Shown here: one piece after another, positions 1 through 7,004 of the stretch
Position numbering within the stretch: position 1 is the first letter of the stretch
How the letters are laid out: each line of letters starts with the position of its first letter
Assembly: GCF_014287435.1 (NCBI RefSeq)
Contig: NZ_JACOPG010000002.1
Location: 248,001 to 312,000 of the forward strand
Direction: 5' to 3'
Origin: Roseburia lenta
Lineage (GTDB): Bacteria > Bacillota > Clostridia > Lachnospirales > Lachnospiraceae
DNA: 64,000 nucleotides
The notes under the pieces: model-generated
What the model saw: the letters and a program-made list of their open reading frames with translations, nothing else
Database searches by the model: none
Told to the model about the DNA's origin: nothing
Position numbers and translations under genes: made by a program

Positions 1-144
1 CTTTTGCTTCTTTTCTGCAAAAATCTGGAGATGAAAGTCTCTCAGCTTTCTGTGGAAGAAAAGCAGACATTAAAAGAAATATTTTCCCGGTCTAAACCTG
101 CAAAAGAACATCGGAAGCTGAGGCGAAGGAATCCCAAGTTATAA
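1..144 (+). CDS. 3' end of an unrecognised protein gene (cut by window edge)
   Basis: The first frame is open from base 1 to a TAA at 142-144 and encodes the last 47 residues of a protein. The tail is strongly basic, ending KLRRRNPKL. I do not recognise the family. A terminator-like hairpin follows directly, which supports a real gene end. With a decayed methylase and a chimeric ORF nearby, it could belong to a mobile element, but nothing in the visible part proves that. Confidence 0.5.
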   Translation, partial: LLLLFCKNLEMKVSQLSVEEKQTLKEIFSRSKPAKEHRKLRRRNPKL

Positions 145-155
145 ACTACTTACCA

Positions 156-198
156 AAAACAAGGCATTTCACCTCAATTAGGTAATCTGCCTTGTTTT
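156..198 (+). terminator. Rho-independent terminator between convergent genes
   Basis: Perfect 11-bp inverted repeat AAAACAAGGCA / TGCCTTGTTTT with a 21-nt loop. It ends in a T run on the plus strand and begins with an A run, so it can serve both the truncated gene on its left and the convergent minus-strand DUF2971 gene. Confidence 0.75.
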
Positions 199-234
199 CT
201 ATGATTCTTAAATATATGCACATCTTATTTGCCC

Positions 235-1356
235 TTATCTTAATGGACAATCTGATTTCTTCACTTTGTTTGCAAGTTTTAGCAACCCGTTATTTTTACA
301 ATAAAACTGCAAATCTCTTACGGTTTGTTTTGATGTAGGTCCAATAACGATAGAGTCGAATAAATCTTCAAAGTCTATTCCTTCTTTTTCACACAATTCT
401 GTTAAATTCAAAATATAGACCTGTCTAATAGTATTAAGTATTTTACATTGAAGATGCTTATCATTTTCATTAACAAAAAGTGGAGAAATCCTTATTTCTT
501 GCTCCGTCGAAAAACTTTCATGCTTATGAAGCATTGCACATAACAACAAATTATCAATCAAACCGTTTAAATTTGAAAAATTGTCCATCTTATCATATCG
601 AATATAATCTCGTAACAGTTCTTTCATTTTATGTTGCTTGGCACAATAACCATAATATTCTTCATTCATAATGATCTGATTGTAAAAAATAAGCTTAAAT
701 AACATTGCTGTATTAAATACAATCGCTACTCCTTGTCCACCACATGCATACCTATCCCATTGTGCTGCATCATTACGTGCTTTGGATACGCAAAATATAT
801 ATGGATATTCTTTTTGCAATCTATCTTTGATTTGCCCAAAAACATCATTGGCTTTTTCCTTATTAGCTGAATCAATGCATGCATACACCTCTTTTTCCAG
901 ATCGTTTATAAACCCTATTAATTCTTCTCGATCATTCATATGTTCTGCACTGCCAAACCAAATCTCTTTCTTGCCAATAATCCCACATAATGCATTTATA
1001 TCTGTATAATGCCATAGTGTTTTTCCATACTTTTTTACCGCCCTTTTCACTCGTTCTTCCCTATAGTCATCTCTTCCCATAGAATTGTTTGCCTTGTAAT
1101 TTACTACTTTTGTATCAAACAATAGATCGTGCTGTTCGCTCTCATAGCGATCCTGCAAATTCATGTCGTGGTCAGACTCATCAAGCATGATAGGCAGTTC
1201 AAGCGACAAGCCCTTACCGATCTTCAACTTCTTGGTAATGATGCACTTGTTCTCATCGTCCCAGCGTTCATAGCAGTAATATTTACCGTCCGCGGTAAAA
1301 TAACAGCCCCAGTTCGGATTGAATCCACTTTTGCGCTTCTTTGTTTCATTCTTCAT
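235..1356 (-). CDS. DUF2971-domain protein with an unrelated N-terminal segment
   Basis: A 373-residue protein. The start is the ATG at 1356, preceded by AAAGGA at good spacing; the longer reading frame upstream runs through a terminator hairpin and is unlikely. From about residue 115 onward it has DUF2971 hallmarks: LWHYTDINAL near the start, then FGSAEHMNDREE, a CVSKARNDAAQWDRYACG segment and a late EQEIRIS segment. This family of unknown biochemistry is common in accessory and phage-defence neighbourhoods. Residues 1-85 (NPNWGCYF, YYCYERWDDENK, LDESDHDM) do not belong to DUF2971. From memory they resemble the N-terminus of small proteins carried by gut Firmicute conjugative elements, which suggests a fusion. 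The gene sits downstream of a restriction-modification operon but has its own leader. Confidence 0.75.
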   Translation of the reverse strand: MKNETKKRKSGFNPNWGCYFTADGKYYCYERWDDENKCIITKKLKIGKGLSLELPIMLDESDHDMNLQDRYESEQHDLLFDTKVVNYKANNSMGRDDYREERVKRAVKKYGKTLWHYTDINALCGIIGKKEIWFGSAEHMNDREELIGFINDLEKEVYACIDSANKEKANDVFGQIKDRLQKEYPYIFCVSKARNDAAQWDRYACGGQGVAIVFNTAMLFKLIFYNQIIMNEEYYGYCAKQHKMKELLRDYIRYDKMDNFSNLNGLIDNLLLCAMLHKHESFSTEQEIRISPLFVNENDKHLQCKILNTIRQVYILNLTELCEKEGIDFEDLFDSIVIGPTSKQTVRDLQFYCKNNGLLKLANKVKKSDCPLR

Positions 1357-1371
1357 TGCAGTGTCCTTTCT

Positions 1372-1551
1372 GTCCGAATGGAGGACGGTGGGACACAAAA
1401 AGAGCCTGTGGTTGAAGATGAACCACAGGCTCTGATTTGCCGAAATAGGCGCACAAAAGCAACGGTGGGTGCATCTTCGCTTCAAACACAGCTGTTATTG
1501 CTGTGTTTGGAACTCTTATGCATCCCATCGTCCTTATAGCGCTATTCGGAC
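1372..1551 (-). promoter_or_regulatory. 180-nt nested inverted repeat, likely structured leader RNA with attenuator
   Basis: Read on the minus strand, an outer stem GTCCGAAT (1551-1544) / ATTCGGAC (1379-1372) encloses a second pairing, GGACGATGGGA with TCCCACCGTCC (10 of 11 pairs). Inside are a 9-bp hairpin AAACACAGC / GCTGTGTTT and a 13-bp hairpin AGAGCCTGTGGTT / AACCACAGGCTCT followed by TTTTT. The segment GATGGGATGCAT can instead pair with the nearer ATGCACCCACC, so two folds exclude each other. The element ends 15 nt before the ATG of the DUF2971 gene, next to its ribosome binding site. That layout fits an attenuator; a short mobile repeat is the alternative. Confidence 0.55.
1401..1433 (-). 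terminator. Terminator-like hairpin inside the DUF2971 leader
   Basis: 13-bp perfect stem AGAGCCTGTGGTT / AACCACAGGCTCT with a 7-nt loop, followed on the minus strand by TTTTTGTG. It stands between any upstream promoter and the DUF2971 start codon, so it would limit read-through unless the leader refolds. Confidence 0.65.
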
Positions 1552-1610
1552 TAAATGAGATTTGTTTTATTGATTACATTTGAAAGTTACCATATTTGCT
1601 TTTTTTGCCC

Positions 1611-1714
1611 GTTGTAGAAAGTTCTACGGAAAAATGATGTAAAAAGGCTCTGCGGAATCTAATTACTCCGCAAAGCCCTATAAATTGGCATTAGACTGTT
1701 GAAGAAAGTTCTAC
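1611..1714. repeat. Two 17-bp direct repeats flanking a terminator
   Basis: GTTGTAGAAAGTTCTAC at 1611-1627 recurs as GTTGAAGAAAGTTCTAC at 1698-1714. On the minus strand each copy follows a terminator hairpin and a similar T-rich tract, so the whole unit (hairpin, T tract, GTAGAACTTTCTWCAAC) appears duplicated. The first copy is itself a near-perfect palindrome. Confidence 0.6.
1646..1678 (-). terminator. Second terminator downstream of hsdR
   Basis: On the minus strand, GGGCTTTGCGGA pairs with TCCGCAGAGCC across a short A/T-rich loop, followed by TTTTT. It backs up the terminator at 1735-1756. Confidence 0.7.
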
Positions 1715-1734
1715 AAAAAAATTTAAGTAAAAAA

Positions 1735-1756
1735 TAGACCGGATTTCTCCAGTCTA
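1735..1756 (-). terminator. Terminator of the type I restriction operon
   Basis: Stem TAGAC-GGA / TCC-GTCTA with T runs on both sides, so it can work in both directions. It lies 23 bp past the hsdR stop codon. Confidence 0.7.
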
Positions 1757-1778
1757 CTTTTTTGCTTATTTATTATCA

Positions 1779-4700
1779 TTATTTGATGGGTGGTTGATGT
1801 ATCAAATGTTCATAATGAATCGCCACCAATTGCGCATAAGTATCAGAATAATCCTCTGCCCAATACAGATGCAGTATTTGGTCATATATGGTATTCTCTT
1901 CACCCTTAGCTCCCGGAAGCGTCAAGTCCAATGGTCTCTCCGCTAACTGCAACAATCTATTGCTTAACCTGAACGGAATATGAATTCCCAAGCAACAGGA
2001 AACGACATTCTCTTTTGTGAGATTCTTTCCTTTCTTCATATTGCTGACAGTCGTATTATCAAGTCCGGTTACCGACTTAAGCGTTCGAAACGATACATTA
2101 CAAATCTTCTTGTCCATCAACGTCGCAAGTGCTTCTCCGAATTCCATGCCATTTATCGCAGCTAGCATCTCTCGCGCAATCTCGTTCACAAGACCAAGGC
2201 TCAATTTCTCATCATCCGATAATGCCGAAAGCTCATCATAATAATTGAAGGTCTTGCTTGCCATAGAGCTCGGCAGGGTAATGTAGTGGAGCTCACCCGT
2301 CTCTTTATCCATTACAAACTGCAGGAAGCATTCTTCCTCATGTGCTTTGGCATATTCTGTAAAAAACAGTTTTCCCTTATCATCTCGTTCCAGATATTTC
2401 TTATCATAAACACAGAGCTTATTATCCACATATGCGAAACAATCGGTATCCACCATGCAGGCAAGAGCCTTGCTCTCTGAATACCATTCTTTGAGCTTTG
2501 CTTTTTTGACGGATGTTGTGATAGTTTTTCCTTCCATCACTTCATCTGTCAGCACAACCCCCACCGGCTTCGAATTACTGTCGGTGTCCATAGATACCGT
2601 TTCGACTTTCGTCTTATGTTTCCTGTCAAATTCATTCTCAGGATATGGATCCTGCCCGCCCGAAAGAAGAAAATACCGCAGATAAGCATCCACTAACATT
2701 GCAAGCCTTGACTGGCGGAAATTCTGATGCTCCACAACAGTAAAAAATTCTGTTGCCTTACTATTATCCACGCTCGCCTTCAGTTCATCAAATTTACCAT
2801 GTGCCTCTATGGTTTCCTTCGTGACTTTCTTTGCCAGCATTTCGCGCAAAAGCCTCTCATAGCATCCCAGTCTGCGAACCACCCGCTTGATCCTTGCGTT
2901 TTCAGCCCCCTTCATCAGGTCAGATATATACTCGCGGAAAGACTTACCCGGAATAATTCTTGCATTACCGGCTTGCACATCATGAAGGAAAACCTTTGCA
3001 TACTTTTGTTCCTCTGCTGACAACATGGAAAACGACTTATGCAAATCAGTCAACGTCTTGTCCAGCGTTTCTTGATCATACTCACCCTGAATCAGCTTGA
3101 GGAACTTTTCAAAACGAGTATTCATATACTCGGCATCAATCTTTGTCGTGTCATACTCTGTGATATGAATTTTTACATCATACGGAACATCCCCGCAGTG
3201 ACCTCCGCAACCACCTCCTGCCATCTCCTTATATCTTGCTAACAAGATCAGATACGTCATTTCATCGAATAGCATCTCTATATCCGTTCCGTCTTCAGCA
3301 GAATACACTCGCTGTTTCCAGTTGAATCCCTGTATCTTAGCTGCTTGAAGATAGGTGTCGAATTGATTAAATGTCTTGGCAAACTTCCGTTTCTCAGACG
3401 GTTCCTCTGGTAGCTCCTCAAAGTTGTTAATGGAACCAGCATCAAATATTTCCTTAATCTTTTCAAATGTCCTATTAAGATTACGCAGATTCCTCGGCAA
3501 CTTGTCCACGAATAGCCCCGTAGGGATATTGCCGGAATAAGCCTCTACCGCCGCTTCGATGTTTTTCTCCATCGTATTCGGACTTCGATAGTATTTTATG
3601 ATACCAAAAGGCTTCTCTGATTCGTTGAACAGTCGATTGGTTCTCGAAAATGCCTGGATTAAGTTTTCATACTCCATCACCTTATCCAGATAAAGAGTGT
3701 TCACCCATTTTGAATCAAATCCGGTAAGCATCTGATTTACAACAATCAGAATGTCTATTTGCTGATCTGGTTCCAATCTTTCATACGGCTTCTTATGCGC
3801 AAGCCGCAGGCTCACATCTTTCCTGAACTTGTCATACGTCGGTATTGTAAATGTCTGCCCCAGCCGATCCCGATAATCTTCCAACATCTCCACGATACCG
3901 TCTTCCTTATCCAGAGATCCGGTGCCGCTCTCATTATCAATCGTAGGATCAAACATTGCCGTTATCATCAGATCCGGCATTTCCTTTTTCATCAGCCTCC
4001 AATACCGTACCGCTTCAGGGATACTGGATGTAGCAAATATCGCATGGAACTTGCCACCACGGCTGTATATAAGCCACTTCTTCTTAATATCCGAAATAAC
4101 CCCCATTATGTACTCATCCGTCTGGTACTGCTCATTCGGAATGAAATCTTCAATGCCCTTTACCCACTTATCGCCAACCTTCTTCCCGTACATTTTCACC
4201 TGGGAAGAGTCCATCCATTTGTAGAAGACCTTCTTTTTCTTTTCGTCCTTCATAACATCTTCTACCGTTTCGACCTTGGCTTTTTCCAAGGCTACCTTCT
4301 GACGGAGCTCATCATCGTCATATATCTTGACCATATAAGGATCAAAGCCAAGGACATTCTTATCCCGGATGCCATCCGCAAGTGTATATCTATGGATTTC
4401 ACTACCGAAAATAGTTGTGGTCGTGCTGTCCTTTTTAATATTAACGTCCTGGATCGGCGTACCGGTAAATCCGAAAATAATAGCATGCTTGAAGGTATCT
4501 TTTATTGTCGTTAACATATCACCGAAAGTAGATCGGTGGCATTCGTCGATTATTATGACCAGCCTCTTAGACCTGATCTTTTTAAGGTCAGCATCCTTCA
4601 ACCCTGCCATATCCTCTGAAATATTGCTGAGCTTCTGGATGGATGTAACGATGAGCGTATTATCCTGATCATCACTTTTCAGCTTTGATATCAGAATGTC

Positions 4701-5771
4701 TGTATTCTCCGTAGCTTGTACGCTCTCCGTTTCTGTAGCAAATGACCTGTACTCTTTGAGCGACTGGATACCCAGTTCTTTTCTGTCCACAAGAAATATA
4801 ACCTTATCCGCATCATGCGAACTTGCAATCAGCTGAGCGGACTTGAAACTCGTCATCGTTTTGCCGCTGCCCGTTGTATGCCAGACATGTCCGCCCCTTT
4901 GAGTCTCGGGCGTATCTTCTTTCCAATTCCTCTTTGTTACCCGATCGGCAATGCCGATTGCAGCGTAATACTGATAACTTCTCATTACCTTAAGCTGGTT
5001 GTCATCTGTATCAGCAATCGTATAGAATCCGATCAGCATATGAGCCATAGGAATATTCAGAAGCCCTGCCGTAACCTTATCCCATTCATTAATAAGCACA
5101 TTGTCAAAGTTCGCCCAATGGAAAAAGAACGCTGGATTGAAAACACCATCCTCTCCAGGATTTGCAAAATAGACCGCTTCCTCAGGCTCCATTGCAACGA
5201 ATACCTGTATCAGAGAAAAGATCCCCCGGAACGCACCCTCATGCGAATACTTTATGATTTGGTTATATGCATCGCTTACCGGAATGTCGCTTCTCTTAAG
5301 CTCGATATGGATGACAGGCATACCATTGATCAGGAGCATCAGATCCCCTCTTCTGTCATTCAGAATAGGCGATTTCGTATTGAAATGCGGTTGCTGAACA
5401 ATCTGGTATCTGCTCTCACCATAAGCGATTTCCTGACGGTCATAAATCTTCAGGCTGACTTCTTTTCCAAAGTGCAGTTCATCATCCAGATTGTCTCTAA
5501 TAATAGATACACTCCGACCGTTAATAAAGCTGTTCAGCTTCAGCGGTGTCCGCAGATTGATGATCTGTTCCATGATCTGCTGCATCTCGCCATCCGTCAG
5601 CGGACACTCATTCAGACAGTTTCTCTGTCTGTTGTTATTGAACAGAATATCCGCCCAGTTTTTAAGTAGATCTGCTTCCGATGGATGACGGATCACCTCT
5701 GGCTCCCATCCACGCTCTACTAAGACGCCTATGACGGCTTCTTCAAAATCGCTCTCTTTATCAAAGATCAC
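1779..5771 (-). CDS. hsdR: Type I restriction enzyme, R (endonuclease/translocase) subunit
   Basis: The motor and nuclease subunit of a type I restriction complex; it reels in unmodified DNA using ATP and cuts at a distance. In order: an N-terminal nuclease domain with a PD-(D/E)xK-like set (Asp near 146, ELK near 160); a helicase domain with Walker A GSGKT near 304, a DECH box near 412 and GFTGTP; the second helicase lobe with LTGFDSKWV and AFSRTNR. At 1,330 residues it is longer than EcoR124-like subunits (about 1,040). The last ~110 residues (VTGLDNTTVSNMKKGKNL and after) look like an XRE-type helix-turn-helix plus helical tail. I place the start at the GTG at 5771, 8 nt after AGGAGG; the GTG at 5780 would overlap that ribosome binding site. 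hsdS ends just upstream. Confidence 0.93.
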   Translation of the reverse strand: MIFDKESDFEEAVIGVLVERGWEPEVIRHPSEADLLKNWADILFNNNRQRNCLNECPLTDGEMQQIMEQIINLRTPLKLNSFINGRSVSIIRDNLDDELHFGKEVSLKIYDRQEIAYGESRYQIVQQPHFNTKSPILNDRRGDLMLLINGMPVIHIELKRSDIPVSDAYNQIIKYSHEGAFRGIFSLIQVFVAMEPEEAVYFANPGEDGVFNPAFFFHWANFDNVLINEWDKVTAGLLNIPMAHMLIGFYTIADTDDNQLKVMRSYQYYAAIGIADRVTKRNWKEDTPETQRGGHVWHTTGSGKTMTSFKSAQLIASSHDADKVIFLVDRKELGIQSLKEYRSFATETESVQATENTDILISKLKSDDQDNTLIVTSIQKLSNISEDMAGLKDADLKKIRSKRLVIIIDECHRSTFGDMLTTIKDTFKHAIIFGFTGTPIQDVNIKKDSTTTTIFGSEIHRYTLADGIRDKNVLGFDPYMVKIYDDDELRQKVALEKAKVETVEDVMKDEKKKKVFYKWMDSSQVKMYGKKVGDKWVKGIEDFIPNEQYQTDEYIMGVISDIKKKWLIYSRGGKFHAIFATSSIPEAVRYWRLMKKEMPDLMITAMFDPTIDNESGTGSLDKEDGIVEMLEDYRDRLGQTFTIPTYDKFRKDVSLRLAHKKPYERLEPDQQIDILIVVNQMLTGFDSKWVNTLYLDKVMEYENLIQAFSRTNRLFNESEKPFGIIKYYRSPNTMEKNIEAAVEAYSGNIPTGLFVDKLPRNLRNLNRTFEKIKEIFDAGSINNFEELPEEPSEKRKFAKTFNQFDTYLQAAKIQGFNWKQRVYSAEDGTDIEMLFDEMTYLILLARYKEMAGGGCGGHCGDVPYDVKIHITEYDTTKIDAEYMNTRFEKFLKLIQGEYDQETLDKTLTDLHKSFSMLSAEEQKYAKVFLHDVQAGNARIIPGKSFREYISDLMKGAENARIKRVVRRLGCYERLLREMLAKKVTKETIEAHGKFDELKASVDNSKATEFFTVVEHQNFRQSRLAMLVDAYLRYFLLSGGQDPYPENEFDRKHKTKVETVSMDTDSNSKPVGVVLTDEVMEGKTITTSVKKAKLKEWYSESKALACMVDTDCFAYVDNKLCVYDKKYLERDDKGKLFFTEYAKAHEEECFLQFVMDKETGELHYITLPSSMASKTFNYYDELSALSDDEKLSLGLVNEIAREMLAAINGMEFGEALATLMDKKICNVSFRTLKSVTGLDNTTVSNMKKGKNLTKENVVSCCLGIHIPFRLSNRLLQLAERPLDLTLPGAKGEENTIYDQILHLYWAEDYSDTYAQLVAIHYEHLIHQPPIK

Positions 5772-5786
5772 GTCCGGCACCTCCTT

Positions 5787-7004
5787 CTACACAAACATTT
5801 TCTCCATACACGCACTCTTTATATGCTTTATCTTCTCCAGTTCTTCCTTCTCAATTTCAATAAGTCGATCCATCTGACGGAAGTATTCACCGATTTGCTG
5901 CTGTTCCTCTATTGTCGGTGCAATATAAGCACTCATTTCCAGGAATGCCTTCGGCTTCAATGTCCTAAGCTTCTTTACTGTGCCCTCCATACTCCGGGAA
6001 ATTTCTTTAATGAAGCGCGGATGCCTTACGATGCACTCCATAAAGGTCGAATCCTGCTCTGTGTAAAAGATCTTGTATATCGGAGATACACAGCCCTTGC
6101 CCAGAGCGTTCCGATGAATGGCTCCATAAATCACATTTGCCGGGTTATAGATGATGTCATTATATTCCGTCTGTAGGTACTTTTTATTTGCCTTGTCGAT
6201 AATTAGGAAATCTCGCTTGTTAGTCTTCTTATCCTCCGGCCTGATTACGCCTTCTTCGATAGTAAACGCCAGTTGCGGATACTCATCGGATATCGTATCA
6301 ATGATATGCCGCTCCGTAAAGATTTCAGAAAACTGACAGAGTCTCCACGGTTCTTTATACTGGCCAAATCTGACGGCAGGAACATCTGCTCCATCATGTG
6401 GAAACATTTTCTCTATCATAGCTTTCCTAAGGCAAACCAGTCTTTGAAGTTCTCGCTGATGTATCAATATAAGATTATTGATTTTCTTAAAATATAATCC
6501 AATTTGCACCTGTTCATCTATAGAATCCGGCATCACTATATCGACTTTTCCTATTTCATCCTTGTTGATTTTTTGCGGAACAGCCGTTACTAATGTTCTT
6601 TCTCTTAATTCCCTTTTGAATAAAGGTGATTGAATAACATTGCTTAAAAAGTAAGAATCGACATTTCTTGGTTTTAGCAATGCCAAACTCACATAGAAAG
6701 CCATTTTCTCTGATGTCTCTACAACATTTGTAGTTCCTACATCTCCGATTCTTGTCATAAGAACATCCCCGCGTTCCGGGTATATTTTGTAATCCCTTGC
6801 GAATGCATCTTCCGAAATATACTTTTGCGATGTCAGGGTTGCTATATTCTCCACAGACAAAAACATAATTCCTTTATTGGTATATTTTGGTGTTTGATGT
6901 ACACCATCATAAACATCAACCACAGCGGATAGTTTTTTCTTCTCCCAGTCCACATCAAAACCGTTCATTCTAATCTCAGGAGCATATTTTTTTTCATCGG
7001 ACAT
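5787..7004 (-). CDS. hsdS: Type I restriction-modification specificity subunit
   Basis: A 405-residue protein that reads the bipartite target sequence for both HsdM and HsdR. It has the family's two-repeat plan: target recognition domain 1 (about 15-150), a conserved helical spacer (DEQVQIGLYFKKINNLILIH, then LRKAMIEKMFP), target recognition domain 2 (about 215-355) and a second spacer (IEEQQQIGEYFRQMDRLIEI, then KSACMEKMFV). The repeated spacers fix the distance between the half-sites. Its start overlaps the end of hsdM by 11 bases, which indicates translational coupling. The recognition sequence cannot be read from the protein by eye. Confidence 0.92.
   Translation of the reverse strand: MSDEKKYAPEIRMNGFDVDWEKKKLSAVVDVYDGVHQTPKYTNKGIMFLSVENIATLTSQKYISEDAFARDYKIYPERGDVLMTRIGDVGTTNVVETSEKMAFYVSLALLKPRNVDSYFLSNVIQSPLFKRELRERTLVTAVPQKINKDEIGKVDIVMPDSIDEQVQIGLYFKKINNLILIHQRELQRLVCLRKAMIEKMFPHDGADVPAVRFGQYKEPWRLCQFSEIFTERHIIDTISDEYPQLAFTIEEGVIRPEDKKTNKRDFLIIDKANKKYLQTEYNDIIYNPANVIYGAIHRNALGKGCVSPIYKIFYTEQDSTFMECIVRHPRFIKEISRSMEGTVKKLRTLKPKAFLEMSAYIAPTIEEQQQIGEYFRQMDRLIEIEKEELEKIKHIKSACMEKMFV

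Noticed and set aside
1129..1539. Plus-strand ORF across the DUF2971 start and leader
   Set aside because: It runs through a terminator hairpin and has no ribosome binding site; the minus-strand gene and leader explain the region.
1372..1551. Retron msr-msd or MITE as the explanation of the nested inverted repeat
   Set aside because: No reverse transcriptase gene is nearby, no target-site duplication is seen, and the hairpin with a T run fits a minus-strand leader better. A MITE is not fully excluded.
1611..1714. CRISPR-like repeat pair
   Set aside because: Only two copies, 17 bp each, separated by a terminator rather than a spacer, and no cas genes.
3759..4514. 251-codon plus-strand ORF opposite hsdR
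   Set aside because: It is wholly antisense to conserved helicase motifs of hsdR, has no ribosome binding site and gives no recognisable protein.
4815..5669. 284-codon plus-strand ORF opposite the start of hsdR
   Set aside because: Mirror of the HsdR nuclease domain, with no start signal and a composition unlike real proteins.
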